Of a DNA stretch of 64,000 nt, positions 46,638-60,500 are shown one piece after another. Position numbers and translations under genes: made by a program. How positions within the stretch are numbered: the first letter of the stretch is position 1; each line of letters opens with the position of its first letter. Origin of the DNA: Nymphaea colorata (taxonomy: Eukaryota; Streptophyta; Magnoliopsida; Nymphaeales; Nymphaeaceae); NCBI RefSeq assembly GCF_008831285.2, contig NC_045146.1:16795149-16859148 (forward strand). The letters run 5' to 3'. Under the pieces are notes generated by a model. That model did no database searches. It had not been told where the DNA came from and was given only the letters and a program-made list of their open reading frames with translations.

Positions 46638-48240
46638 TGGTTGTTCAGCCTACTTTTTTCTACTTTACAATGCCTAGGCTCTAGCTTCTTGTAGATAACC
46701 AATAAAGCTGGCTGGTCAGACTTAGACGAATTCAAGTCAAGCCTACGATGGAAGGCAATGCAAGTATGCGCGGGAACAATCATGCAGCCCAAGTATTCTT
46801 TCTTTAATCGAAGCGTGGATCTTGAAAAAGAGAAAAAAAAGGAGGAAATGCCAAAGATGAGAAGTTTTGGGGAATGATTTTGGCCTAACTCCAAACTATG
46901 GCCTAAGATGTGGGGAGATACGCGGTTTCTGGTTTCGGGTCAACCGCATTCAGATTAGGACTCAAATTCAGAGCCTATTTTTCAAAAAAGAAATTTCAGT
47001 CCAGTTAGCACTAGATCTAACAGTTTATGTAATCAGGTTGGACCTTTATCGGGATCTCTGTCAGAAACCGAACTCAAATATGGATTTAGTTATGAAACGG
47101 CATTCCAAATCCGAATTCAACTAGTAACCAGGCCTGCATACCTAGACCTCTTTACCAGTTCCTAGACCCACAGTCAAGTATATCCAATCCATTCATCTTT
47201 CTACTAAGATGTGGACTTTCTCATTGAATTTTTTTTTTTTTTTTGAGAAATAAGAATATATATCTTTACCCGGGGATTTGTTGCCTTAGAATTTGGATAC
47301 TTGTATAGTTGTTCCTGTTTGAGAACCCAGAACAGAATAGGTTCAAGTACCAGTTCTAAATGGGAGAGCATTTGAACTTAAAAAATCAAGATTTTTGTCT
47401 AGCTCAACCTCGCAGCATGACCTTATTCCGAGATATGGTACCAAACAGTCCATATGCGACTTGAAGACCAAGGCCAACAATCAAATTTAATACGTCTGCA
47501 GCATAAAGTCCATGTTTGAAAGTTCAATTGCAAGCATTGCCTATTGTATGTTCTTAACAGTACGCATGAACTAAGTTAATGTTACTAGAATTACAATATT
47601 GTTTACTTATTTATTAAAAAAAACAAGAGAAACTCTTCCTAGGGTGAACATGCAGATAAAGAAATAAACTTTCAATTTCCACCGATTTAAGTGCCTGAAA
47701 CTTTGTGGAACAAAGTGCGTACATTAGAGTCATATTACATGGACCTAAAGCAAATAGGCCAGTCAACCAATGTTGAAGACAAGGTCTCCTCATTACACAC
47801 AGTAGCAAGTAGGGTGCATTTGCAACTCCGCTTTTCCCAGAATCGTGCAATTTCTGCAAACGGGGTATTAGGCATCGTGAAGCTTATGGTAATTTTCCGG
47901 TTAAAATTTCTATAAATGAGCGCTCAAACCAGATCGTCCGATTCTGATTCAGAACGCAGGCAGACTGGCTGAGATTATCAATTTACCACTTCAATGGTAT
48001 GATGGGGCAGAAAATTCCTCAAAAAAATAGTTCTACCACAAAATTGAAAGGTTGAACATGATGATACTGGAGTGGACCATAATTCCACTTGAGCACCGTT
48101 TCTAATTGGCAAACTTCAGTCTATGAAATGAACCTTGAAACTGTAGCACAACTCAAAACTATCACTTCCATGGACTCTAAATAATTATGTTGGCAAACAT
48201 TTTCGCACTCATCATATGCACAATATCAAGGGAAATTTCC
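46638..48240. other. Non-coding interval downstream of ASHR3
   Basis: A T-run at about 47230-47244 and short frames (47691-47915 plus, 46634-46894 minus) are present, but nothing is recognisable. The ASHR3 3' UTR probably ends near the right edge of this interval. Confidence 0.5.
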
Positions 48241-48443
48241 CTTTAATTCATACAAGAAATCGATGCCACTCGTACAACAAATTGGAGGCAATTGAAACTA
48301 CAACAATTTGCTTCATCAGGGGATGTCCTTTATCCCGCACATGCAGAAAGGGCATGGCAGGTTGAAGAGGACCTGAATGGCTTCCAACAACTAGAACACA
48401 TAAGAAAGGGGGCATCTCAATCAAGGAATGCCATAAATGCATA

Positions 48444-51400
48444 TCATGACCGATAGTGTACGGAAGTTCTTCTCTTCTTGAATCCCCAATCACTGACCAC
48501 ATCAACCCTATCACTCTTTTTTTTACTTCCCAGAGAGCCTTGACAGTTTGAAGCGCCACAGGAGCATTTGATATAATGTCCGAAGTGTACAAACCTATAA
48601 CCAGGCACGAAGAAAATTCCAGTTAGCCTTCTCAATACCGAAAATTATAATTTGTCCCAAACATCGACTATCAAACCGGCAGCCACGTAACAGAGCTTAC
48701 AACAAAACTGTTGTACGATATGTGATCACGTCCCACAGTTTCAAAAACATTACCCAGCTGAGACCTCCTATGAACAGCCCCTCGATCACTAAGTTAAAGT
48801 AGATTGATTATTTCATATATCTCAAAGATTCCTCGTTTAGCCAATCTTTCCCATTGCTAACAGGGAAAATACTCATCTGACACTAAAACGCACAGCAAAA
48901 AATGAAGTTGATTAAACAGAAAAAAAGTGCAAACGCCATCCACGGGTAACATCCTTCTGAATCCTTTTCGAAGTAGAACCCGGATTGGTAGTGCAGTTGC
49001 TGATGTTGGCTTCGTTGGTTGGATTCTAACAAAGTGGCTATCCACCAAGAGATGGCAGTACACCTATGAAGATCAGGAACATAGGAAGATGTGTTTTTAA
49101 GATGCCGAGCTATCATTATAAAGAATTTTGAGTGGTTTTGCAAATGCGCCCAAGCAATTCTTCAACAACTGTAACCTTAGAATCAAAATGCCTTATTATT
49201 AGTTGAATCTTTCTTTCATTCCATTAGCATCTTTTTTTTTATTTAAAACTATCACGTATGTGAACTTCCATCTTCTGATGGATGAAGTAGCTGCATATAA
49301 TAGGTGCAGGTATTGGTCAACGCTATTTGCACTGACATAGTTTGGTACCTTTTGAAAGTGATACTTCCAGAGGAATAAAATCATAAAGGCCTTTAGTAGC
49401 ATTTTTCTTATGAAAAAACATTTGGGAAAATATTTTAGCATCCCATGCAAAAATTTTCAGAACTTATATGCGGAAAAACATGAAAAACCATAAAATCTAT
49501 TTCCAACAAAAATCACAAAGTTACCATGATATTATTATAATATTAGTTAATATAAGAGAGCTTTTATTGGAGATAATGTTGGACTCAAGTCCTTGTGAGA
49601 GCATGATATGGTAAAAAATCATATTCAAGCGAAAGCATAACAGAATATGTGGAAATAGTAAGAGACTAACCTCAAGAGCAAGGTGAAGACAAGAACAAGA
49701 AAAACATATAAATAGATGTAATTCCTAAACTAAACCCATTTGGAGAGATCTCAAATACCTATAGTCATATGTTAGTGGTTCACCAACTTCAATATCCCTA
49801 GAAGCAAACACACCTACACGTGTTTCCCCGTCAACTTGCCTACAAAATATTACGGCATTAGTGTCTTAGGAATTATATGTGCTCAAATACAGAATAATAT
49901 ACAGAAAGTGGTAGGTGAAAACGAAACAAAAACACTAAAAGAATACAAGACAAAACAAACCATTTCTCTAACTTGCAATTAGGATCACAGCTGTGATTCA
50001 GGAAACGAGAGGTGTTGCCTTTGAAGGTAGCATCAATTATGAAATCCTTACGTATTTCACACATGTAAAAATTCTCGTCTCCTCTGTATTTAATATCCCA
50101 AAGCCTTGCTTCACATAAGGCATCATCGATAACTGAAACATCAAAGCATGATTCCAAGGAAATTACAAAATTGCAGAAATACATCAAACAAGAAACAAGA
50201 TATAGGATTGCATGAAAATGAACGTCAAGATGTTTCACACTCACACTTGGGACAAACTAAAGATAATAACCTTGACACTGCTCTAAGTTTTTCAGAAACA
50301 TTTTCATAGATTTATTATCTGTTTTATTTAGCTGTAATACTTTAGTTTCACTACAATAAGGTTTCAGACAGAAACAGTTAAATACCTATGCAGGATGTAC
50401 CAACATCAAGAAGGACACAGAAGCTAGGATCTGAGAATCCGTTTGCCATTTTGGGAGGTGCTTGCACGAGGATTTAGAAAAAGTAGCTAGGTACACCTTG
50501 GGAGGAGAAATCTTTCAAGGGGGAGAAAAATTCACAGTTCGCATTTCTACTTATTTTTATCCTGGAAAGCAGGGTAAAAAGTGTGCCCATATGGAGAGAA
50601 AAATGTTCACCTCCTTTCGGGAATGCAAAGTGAACATTTACCTAGATAAATGTTAGCCCGATTGAATGCCTTTTTAAAGCTTCATCGTGAAAACACAGAT
50701 AAATAGTCCATGTTTGGTTGCTTTTTAAAGCTTTACATTTTGAGGGCCTGCAATTTGTTGGCCACAGAGCACGGTTGACAACTTTCACATGTATTGAAGG
50801 TCTCAATTCAAAATAATATTTCAAATTCAAAGTAATCTTTCAAAATCATGGACTACATGTCCATGTTTGTGCAGCAAATGATTTTTTAACAAAGTTAAAC
50901 AACAGACCAAGCAAATACTTTTCACCATCTTTACAGAAAATTACACAAAATAACATCATTCTAACAGATTAAGATAGAAGAAGCATTCTAACAGATTAAG
51001 ATAGAAGAAGCACACCTTCACCAATATACTCTACCAAAAATTCCCCCTTCTTAATTGGCTCGGCAGATTCCACCCCCCACCCGCAAAATCTTGTCTAACC
51101 AAAAGTAGAAAAGAAAAAGAAAAACTTTTAACTTTAGCTGTTAACATGGTAAATACATAGAACATGCTATCACAGGCATGAATATAAAAATAGCAACATA
51201 TATTCTAGAGAAGATCAGGCTGCTTGCCAATATAGATGATCTTCCTGCAGACAAACTTTAGATACTCAAGTCATTTCTTAAAAAGCTAAGGGCAAGGGAA
51301 AGGTTTATTGATGGAAAATTTGGAATGCATACTGAGACCAGTAATACCAAACTTATTCAAAATAACAATTTAATAGACAATATTCCAATCTCAATCAGAA

Positions 51401-54400
51401 TGATGACATCTAAATCAATAATGAGCAATAGCAATGAAATTTAAAGCCCATAGTCAGATCATCACAACATAAGTAGTAGCAGAACAGCCACATGAATAGA
51501 AACTTGTCCTGAATAGAAATCATTGACAGGTATGAGGGATGCAAACTATACATAAGCAACGAAAACACATGTTTGGCTGATCATAATAGGATAATGTGTG
51601 CCCCTGCTTCAGCAGATTCAGACAGGCATCTAATAAAGCACAGAAAATATAGGACATATCAAAGCTATACCACAAGTCCAAGTGCAAGTACAGGTGCGGG
51701 AGCACCCAATTTTCTGAAAAATATTAGGTGTTATGTGACAAGTGTCTCGATGTGTGTGAGCCTACATTTACATATAAAATGCTTATATATATGCACATAC
51801 TATGTAGCCTTGCTCTAGGGTGTTAGCCAGATAGGTATACACATAGCAGCAAATGCTAAGAGCTAGACCCAAGACCGCCAACTCTGGAGCAACAGCCTAT
51901 ATGCATGTCCATTTGACAGTATTGAAGTCAAATATCATAATTATATCTATAGGAACAAACCTTAGAAAGTCAATCAGTATCAAGAATAAGCAACACATAC
52001 TACAGGCGGCATTGTCTAACTTGAAAGTTTCAAGCAGCAGATCAAGATAAATTAAGCTGAGATTATACCCTGATAGTATTTAATTCATGGAAATATAATT
52101 TGTAACGCCATATTAAATTCCAAAATATCATAAAAAACACACCTTCATCTATAATATTTATATGCTAAAGTATGTAGATGTGGCTACACACAGTTCAAAT
52201 AAGTATAAATTGCATCAATCATTATCAAGACAATCTACACCTGTTTTATTGTGTATGCATTCATGTCTTCAATTAGTTCCAATAATACCATACACATCCT
52301 CCACACAATACTTATACACAAGAAGAATACATACAATGCTTACAAAACAAAGTACAAACTCATGGAAAAGGACTTTGCACGTAACTTCGCTAAAACATAC
52401 CTTAACAATCTTAAGCCTTTTCTCCTTTCGGAAAGGTCGATTCTTACATTTTTCTGCACAATGGCATTTTCTAGAACAACTAATACATTGGACCCTGAAA
52501 ATCATCCATCTAATATGAGAATCAAAGACTTTAATGAATTCAAGTACAACACAACTAAGAGAAACAAGAACTGAATATATGAATATAAGGTACACATGTA
52601 ACACATCATATTGGAAGGCTTCACTCATCCTTGCAAACATGGAAGTGATACTGTAACAAATATAGCAATTATTAAACACTAGAACAAGAAAAAAAACAAT
52701 AATATGCTCAAAAGAAATATTGTCTAGAAAAAAGTATTTAGGATACTTCAAAAATGTATTACACATGACCATGCATTTCACTCACTATATATGCATAACG
52801 TAGAAAAGGTTTTCTTGAAAGCTTTTTCTTTTTTACACTGCACACTCTATGGTTTTTCTGATTTCTTTGTCCAAATGAAAAGTTACAATATTTTTTTCTG
52901 AATTATTCAATCCACTGTACAAGGTAAAGAACTTTTCTTTTAGCCTACCAAATGCTCTCTAATGGAAAATGAGATAAATAGGCAGTTAAAAAATCGCCCC
53001 TGACAGCCAATGTTCCAAAAAAAGGCAGCCAAGCAAACTTGGCGCTGATGTTGTATTTGCTCATAGGTGCCATTATAGTGACATTACAATCCACAAAGAT
53101 GAAAAATGGATATAACTATGTCAATGGTCAACATCTTGAGCCACAATGCTTGAGATGCCTACAGAATATACCACCATCAAGAAACTACAAGAACAGCACC
53201 ACTATAAGCACTCTGACTCTAGTAGTAACAGATATATGATATATCACAGACAACGGATGCACCTGCACTCACAGTCTTCAGCACATGAAGAGTTAGCATC
53301 ACAACTAGTGCATCCAGTGCCAAAATCTGAAGTGTCACGCTTCTTCTTGATGAGATACACATCTTTTGTCAAGTTAAGGATAACACATAGCCTCAATGAC
53401 ATAAGAAATATTAAGATCATCCAGCCACAATTAATGCAGCAACAAATTTGAGCAAGTTGCAGGCATGACATAACAAACATAATTCAAGGAACTGCTTTAA
53501 TGAAGGAGACTATATTGCAGGATACTACGTTTGATGTGTACATAAGGAGCAGGCCCCAATTCATTATTTAATGTACCACTTTGTGCCACGTCAATCCTGA
53601 AATCCTCCTCAACATATGGTATTGGTAAACGGTGAAAAACTTCCTGTTAATAAAGCAATCATCAGTCTTCTGAAACACCAGCTAAATAAAATTTCAGTAT
53701 CATAGTATACAATAGCCTTAAACAAGACAATAATCCTGCTAAGGCTAGACACAAATGACAGATTTCAAAATAATATGGTAAATTATAACAAACACTGTAT
53801 AGGCCAAGAAAAATACAGGGAAAGCTGAGGCTGAAAAAAAAAAATAAATAAAATAAACAATGGTCACAGCTGGGAACAGAACATATGCTGATATGCAGGC
53901 CAACTTTTGACAAATAGGTAAACACTATGTAGTTGTAAGTTGTCAAAGGAAAGAAACAGCTAATACTCTAAACATCAAAAGGCTAAAGGAAGCCAAACAA
54001 GACAAGTTAACGAGTATGCTCCATTCACGGTTTAAAAATTGAAGGCATATTACAAGTAACAATTTGGAAGCAGTAAAGATAAATACAAACCTCAATGTCA
54101 CTTGTGGGATCTTCAAGCTGTACACCTAAGATATAGCATTCCTGTCAGACAACCTAATCAATGGGAAATGAGAATATAGTAATGAACTTTCAAAGATGTT
54201 CATGGAAAAAGGAGGGAAAAAAATGAATCTTTCTCTAGTAACACATTTGCTCATTAAAATTATGACAAGGACAGAAAATGAAGTTGCAGAAACAAATACC
54301 AAAAAGCTTCAAAATGATAAAAAATAAAATGATATCCTCAAGAAAATAAGGCACAGGATGATATCCTCAAGAAAATATAGGGAAATCATCCCCGTACTCA

Positions 54401-57296
54401 ACAGCATACAGACCCTGCGATATTCACATTGTCTATATGTCTCACTATGTCTCATCAATGGTGCAGATAATGGGATATTGTAAGATTTCAGAATGTAGGC
54501 AGGGATTGCACCACCCAACCTCTTCATGTAGAAGTAACATTACTTGCAGTACACCCCAAAATGTTACATACCCCAAGTCACAGCATGAAAACAACCATGT
54601 AGAAATATTCTATTATCATATTATTGTTTTTCCTGCATTTTTGTAAACATTTCGGGTGGTTTATATTTACAGAAAAAGTAAAATTGAAGTTGACACATCA
54701 TATGAAGACCACCTGCAAGGTGAAAGTTCCTGTGATGATATAAAAAAAAATCAAAATGTCCATAAATCGATGAAAAAGAACTCCAAATCAATAGCATTGC
54801 TAGTGAAGGAACAAAAAGGTTGACCTTCTTTTGCAACCTCCAGTCAGGAGGATGTCTCCAACAAATAGCCCTCCCCAGTTTGTTCTTTGATAGTCTTATA
54901 GCTTCTGGCCAAGGAGAACATTTGGAGTGAGCAGCCACTGCACATACCGAACAACGCCAGTACCCCTTTTGCTTGCACAGGAAGCAGGACTGTTAAGAAA
55001 AACAAGATATGCCCCTTAGTCTTCATGTAGAGTCTAGAAAGCATTGATAATAGGTCCTGATTAAAAATGCATGGATTGTGCCATATTCAAATAGTTATAC
55101 TGATCACTGTTTCTTGGAAAATAAAAATATAATAACAAGTAGTACTATGTATGCATAGATAATGTTGGCTTCAGTTTGAAGAAAGTAACCCTGCCCATAG
55201 AAGTTGATGACCTCTCGTTATTCTGTAAAAGTGTATATTCAAGATAGTGACCACCTAACAGTCATAACAAACAGGAACCTTTTTTACCATGAAACACTAG
55301 ATACAATTTTTTTCAGATTCTACACAGGTCTAAAGCAGGAAAGTAACACATATGTGAAGATTGCATAAATCGCAGCGGAGAGAAAATCTAGTCAAACAAG
55401 CATCTCTAGACTGAATATCTGGTAACCATCCCTCGTGCACCACAGGTTGTACACAATACAACAGACAGAACCTCCAGGAGATCATGAGAAGGAGGGAAAA
55501 GAAGTGCAGAACAAGGACCAATCCAATTCATCAGCTCTTGCTCAAGTTTATAACACCAATTTCAAGAATATCCAGCATGCCACATTTTTAATTTTAGATA
55601 CTAAATGAACCTGGGACCAGATAAAGTTCAACAGTTCATGGCATGCATGAGTCAAAGAAGAACCTTACAGATGCCGTGTTCCATAAGTTTAAACAAGAGA
55701 GAGAGAGCGAGAGAGAGTGATGTATGCTGTTTCTATTTATGTGTATGAGCAAAACTTTGCAACAGAATTTTGTCTTTGAGCAATATCCGTGTATAAAATT
55801 AACGATAGCCATTTGTTGAGTTATTGACCAAAAAGTTCAGAAAGCAGCACAGACATTCAATTGCCCAATGCCCAGATTATTTTTTGTCCTACTTGTATAG
55901 GGTTAAGCACGATTAAACCATACAATCAGTTTTAAAGCAGTAAAAGTGATCAGTAACAATCCCAAAGCTACTTCAACAGGAAAAAGGTTGTTACATGTTG
56001 TGGACACTTGAAGTCTTTTGCAGCAGAAAATCCAATTTTCTTTCTAGCACATGTCATGTGATATTTCTGCCCACAATCACGCACAGAGCAGAGTATGTCC
56101 ATCCCGGGAGCAATAGGCTTGCCACATATTCGGCACTCAACCTGAGATACAGATAATAGAAAGTATAAAGAAGATTAAAATCATTTACAGCAGAATTTTT
56201 GTTACAATGATAGCACGTAGAATATCAAAGTAGAACATAATTAAATTGGAGACATTAAAAAGTTTGAGAAAACTTCAAAAAAAAAAAATGCTTGTAAGGG
56301 GTTATGAGCAATATGTCAGCAGCTATAGGAAGCTACCACCAAAAAACGAAGAAATTTTAGCCATGAATAAGAATGTGACTACAACTGTTTATATATCATA
56401 ATTAAATAAAAAAAATTATCGCGTATAGAACTCAGCAGCCTGCGCACATTTCCACACGTGCAATTTCAGCAACTCGGGCATGAAAAACTCACACCAACTT
56501 GCTCAATGCAACTTATCAGCCCATTGCTGCCAACAAAGATTTCAGAAGCAAACACCCTAGTTTACTCTACTGAAGTCCACAAGTTTAATCGATTACCAAC
56601 CTTGTTCAACTGTACAGATACGCTACATTTACTAGCAAAGTCGATTACCAACCTTGTTCAACTGGAAAATATCAGATAAGTAGATAAAGTGTTCAACCCA
56701 TAATGCAACCTGGGGCCGACAAAGAATAAGACATGAATACATGAAACGGTTGTTTTCACTAGATTGATAACCTCTGCACGAAATGCGCGAGAACCACGAA
56801 GGCTGACACGGAAGACATCAAAGGAACGAGAAGAGAAATTAGTGAATTACCATCCGCGGCGAGTGAACCAGGAAAGGAAGGTGGCATCCTTCCTCGGACG
56901 CTCCCGCCGCGACCTTCTTCATAACCCACAGCCTCACGTGCTCCTCCAACGACCTCCCTGACGAATTTCTTCCCGCCCTAGAAAGAACCACCCTCCGCCC
57001 ATCCCCCGCGGCACCGCCTCCGTTCTCTACGCACCCGTTGCTGCCACTGGACGCCTTACCGTTACCGCACGGCGCACCATCGCCACCCACTACCAATTCA
57101 TTCTTGCCATTGCAATCCTTTCCGATGTCACCTGACACTGGGGATAGGGTTTCAGCGGCAGCTAAGCCATTGGAGAGGCAATTATTCTCCAAATAATCTG
57201 AGCAAGGGGAGGAGGAGGAGGGAGGACGAGCTGGTTCTTGACGGGCAGATCGTCGGAAGGGCCAGGTGGCTCGCAGAGGGGACCAAGAGCCGGCAT
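48444..57296 (-). CDS. ASHR3: Histone-lysine methyltransferase ASHR3-like (PHD-type zinc fingers, AWS, SET)
   Basis: Eleven minus-strand exons are read: 56851-57296 (5' limit tentative), 55995-56141, 54825-54989, 54091-54117, 53529-53643, 53263-53362, 52401-52494, 51016-51094, 49961-50132, 49759-49839 and 48444-48594. Exons 2-11 join in frame to 376 aa. Order: LEEHVRLWVMKKVAAG region; Cys/His fingers (CRICGKPIAPG, then CFLCKQKGYWRCSVC ... CWRHPPDWRL); IPYVEEDFRID; AWS cysteines (CTSCDANSSCAEDC, CISCSRKCHCAEKC); SET domain with CGWGVESAE, YMCEIRKDFIIDATFKGN, SRFLNHSCDPNC and LTYDYRF; post-SET CSCGASNC. This matches Arabidopsis ASHR3/SDG4 (497 aa, from memory), a chromatin protein acting in stamen and pollen development and in root meristem cell division. 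ATG 57296 opens MPALGPL, resembling the family start, but lies one frame away from the rest of exon 1; the frames must meet between 57296 and 57165. Exons 2-11 are firm; the 5' end is not. Confidence 0.9.
50957..51010 (+). repeat. Perfect 27-bp tandem duplication beside an ASHR3 splice donor
   Basis: The unit beginning CATTCTAACAGATTAAG and ending AGAAGAAG occurs at 50957-50983 and again at 50984-51010. In gene orientation it fills positions +6 to +59 of the intron after exon 8 (51016-51094). The GT donor itself is not altered. Confidence 0.95.
54091..54117 (-). other. 27-nt micro-exon of ASHR3
   Basis: A nine-codon exon (LEDPTSDIE) lies between acceptor GTACAG and donor GTTTGT. It is needed to join LQKK of exon 3 to EVFHRLPIPYVEEDF of exon 5 and corresponds to the SEIE-EVF stretch of the family. 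It is in phase 0, so skipping it would keep the frame. Confidence 0.75.
56589..56664 (+). repeat. 24-bp direct repeat in ASHR3 intron 1
   Basis: TCGATTACCAACCTTGTTCA plus ACTG occurs at 56589-56612 and 56641-56664, 52 bp apart, within the intron between exons 1 and 2. Confidence 0.95.
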
Positions 57297-57599
57297 CTCT
57301 CAGCCGGATCTGGTGAAGGGCTAGAGTTTTGGGGACGAGAATCAACGGACAGGGATTGTGGGCGGAACAAGAAAATAAAAAGAAGAGAGAAATAGAGAGG
57401 GGAAGGTTGGAAGGGAGGGGGGGAAAATGAAACCGGAGGAAGGCGGGAAAGTGAGAGAGGGAAGAGGACGTCGAAACGCGGAATCTTTCTTCTTTTGTCC
57501 GTTCCGGGCTCAGGGGTCTTTCTTCTTTTCTCAAAATGGTGCTTTTACAATAACTTCTTTGCAAAAAAGTTCCGAATTAGAGTTGCAATCTTTTTTTCC

Positions 57600-60500
57600 T
57601 TTCTCTCTTTTTCGGTTGCATAATTGTTGTTCATATAACTTTCAAAAATTAAACATTTTTTTCTCATTTGGTAGATGATTTTGGGTTAGGATGTTAAAAA
57701 TTCACTATTTCAAAAAAGACCCCAAAAAAAAATTGGATATGAATGAACAAAAGTGATATCAAATCCAAAATCAATTTTATAAATCCACAATCAGAGTTAA
57801 TCCAAATATAACCTTTCAATTTACATATAAATCTAAATATGCCTCTTAAACACAGGCGAATCGGAACCGCATTATGGTGTGTTAAAAAACTAACTTCCAA
57901 AATGCATGGATATTGGACATATAAAATTGAATATAAATCCAGAATGGCTATCTATTTGAAATCCAATCAAAATTTGAATATCGTGAAATGTCTCCTCTTC
58001 AATCCCAATCTGATATAGTGTCTTAGTCTCTTTTATTAAGCAATTTTGTCAATTATCCGGTTAGAATCCAGACTGGTTGTAAGCTCATTGGCCATGCTTC
58101 CCGGTGTTAGTGGGCCCCAACAAAGGAAAGTGAACTTGGATATAAATGAGTCCACCGAAATCTTCATCTGCCCGCCATCTCCTCCCGATATTGTCCTGTT
58201 TGCTTCACCACTCAGGCGGCATTTATCTCGCCTCTTTTCATAGGAAAACAACCTTTTTCCTATGATTTCTCGCTCTATATCTGCAGACTCTCCTTTGTGG
58301 AACTCGCCTCTTATCTGATTTTCTGTATGCTGGTCAAGTTATTGTATGATAAATTTATGTGCCGCTGCCGTCGGCTTTTCAATAGACCGTCCATGTCTGG
58401 TGTGTTGCTCCCTTAAAATGAGAAAGTTGCACTCATCCTCTTCAAGCCTCCTTCCACATGACATTACATGTTAGTGATTCTATCATTTGTTATCTGAATT
58501 GAACGCTCAATCTAACTTACTTATTCCCTACACGCCAATTTTCCCTGTTCCAGAAGACAAGAGGTCCAGGAAGTAACCCGTATCAAGTGAGAAGAAACGG
58601 GCTCCTTAAGCTCCACGAGAAAAAAAGAAGAGGCCCAAGGAGAAACAGTCTTTTGTTCCTCCACGAGAGCGTTGAAGATTCGCATGGTTGTTTGTGCCGA
58701 ATAGATAAGAGGGAAATGATTTCCTGTCCTGCAGAACTAAAATGAATACGTACTATTTCTGATTAATTAGAAACGTAAAAAGGTCTGTCGCACGCATGCG
58801 TTACCAATCTCTGAAACTTATTACTTCAGTGCATGTCAACTTGTGATAAAAAGGTGCTTTTGCTCTGCAATCTTCATGGGAGGGAGCATTACATGTTACG
58901 CCAGCATTGCATGTTATGTGCCCTTTCACCTGCAACAGTTATGGCGTATGGAATTTATAAAGTCGTGAAACTTGTCGTCTTTAACTTCCAAATCTTTACG
59001 AAATCATCATATCCATGTAAAAGATAAGAAAGGCGGTCGTGAAATAACAAAAGAAAAGGTGTCTTAAAAATTAAAAGCTTATTGCAGGGGATATCCGGAG
59101 GTGGGGGATATCTGGAGATGATAATATTTCTAAGAAAGGGATCAGTCTCGACGCAAAAAGGGGTGCCAAATTAAATAACTGCACATTCTTTTTCTGCAGT
59201 TTCGAACGATGCTGGACTTCCAACATAGGTAGCTTCAGCAATCAATATTATCGGCAGACCTTGGACTGTCCGGTCGGGTGACACAGATTAGCGGCCTAAG
59301 TCCAACCCGTTTAGTCAGGTTGAGTAAAGAATACAGTTTAAGGTATTATCAGATCAACATCCCCTGTACAGATTTGCAACCAAGTCCAAGCCCACGATCT
59401 AATAAAGTTCTAACCTGTGCCGGGTCTAAATACAGATTTAAAAACTTTACATGCAAAACCGACTAAATGAGCCATCCCAATAAGGTCAAATTTTGATCCA
59501 TACACCTTAAAAGCCATGCAACCTGAATTGCACTTTTGAAGAGCACTCGACGAAAACATTGTGTTCTTGATGCTCCTAAAACGCATCCTAATAACATTAT
59601 GTTACTGTTCTAAAAAGTAAAATGCAATCATAGGTATTATTCTTAACTCTTAACAATAAAGCACTAAAGATAGTCACTTATATTTCTCAGAAAAATAATC
59701 TGATATACATTATAAAAATATATATATTCTAAGAGCACAATATTCTTCTTATCACGCTTTACTCTTCACCCTTCATCTAAGCTTTTACTTAATTGCACAA
59801 GTGCCCAAAATCCAACTAGTAAGCATATGCAATCGTGCACTCATGTAGGACCACCTTTCAAAAGAGTGGTCATCCAACCAGATAAAGGAGACTACTTATG
59901 TTAAATGAACGCCTTTAAAAGGTCGTGCAATTTGGTTGGACTCGTCTGTGAAGTGTAAGACATGATGTAGCACGAAGCACCTGCATGTCCACGCACTAAT
60001 ATATGCAGCCAATATCATTTAGCAGTGTGTTATGATATTCAGAGAAAATTGCTTCTGGAAGTCAACAAAAACTACTCAAATAATTGGTCGTTCAAAATGA
60101 AGATATATGGATACTAAAATCAATCACACGAGGATTCATACCCTCGAATTCTGCATTTCAAGAAAACAGTAATGTGTGAGCTGAGTGGACACGACGTGTT
60201 ATTTCGTTTTCAACAGGGAATTGGTGTCCTTTTCGATATGTCAACCAATTCCAATCCCGAACATTCTTCTTCTTGCTTACAGATACACGTTGAACTGTGA
60301 GACGTCAGATTTTTTTACTTTTGTTACGATTTTCTCAGGCTTCGGGATAAATCTATGAGACAGCTCCAAGCCATTAAACTATTCATTTATTACGACGTTC
60401 TACTGCATAACTCCGGTTCTATTTTATTAACGACACCATAGATGATACACCTGAAGCATACAGAAATCTACTTTTGTTGAGAACGCCGTACCAATATCAA

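Noticed and set aside
48248-48592. 114-codon minus frame overlapping the last ASHR3 exon
   Set aside because: It reads the last exon in the wrong frame; the post-SET cysteines are in the other frame.
54331-54385. Short tandem repeat around GATGATATCCTCAAGAAAAT in an ASHR3 intron
   Set aside because: It is a simple two-copy duplication far from splice sites and has no evident meaning.
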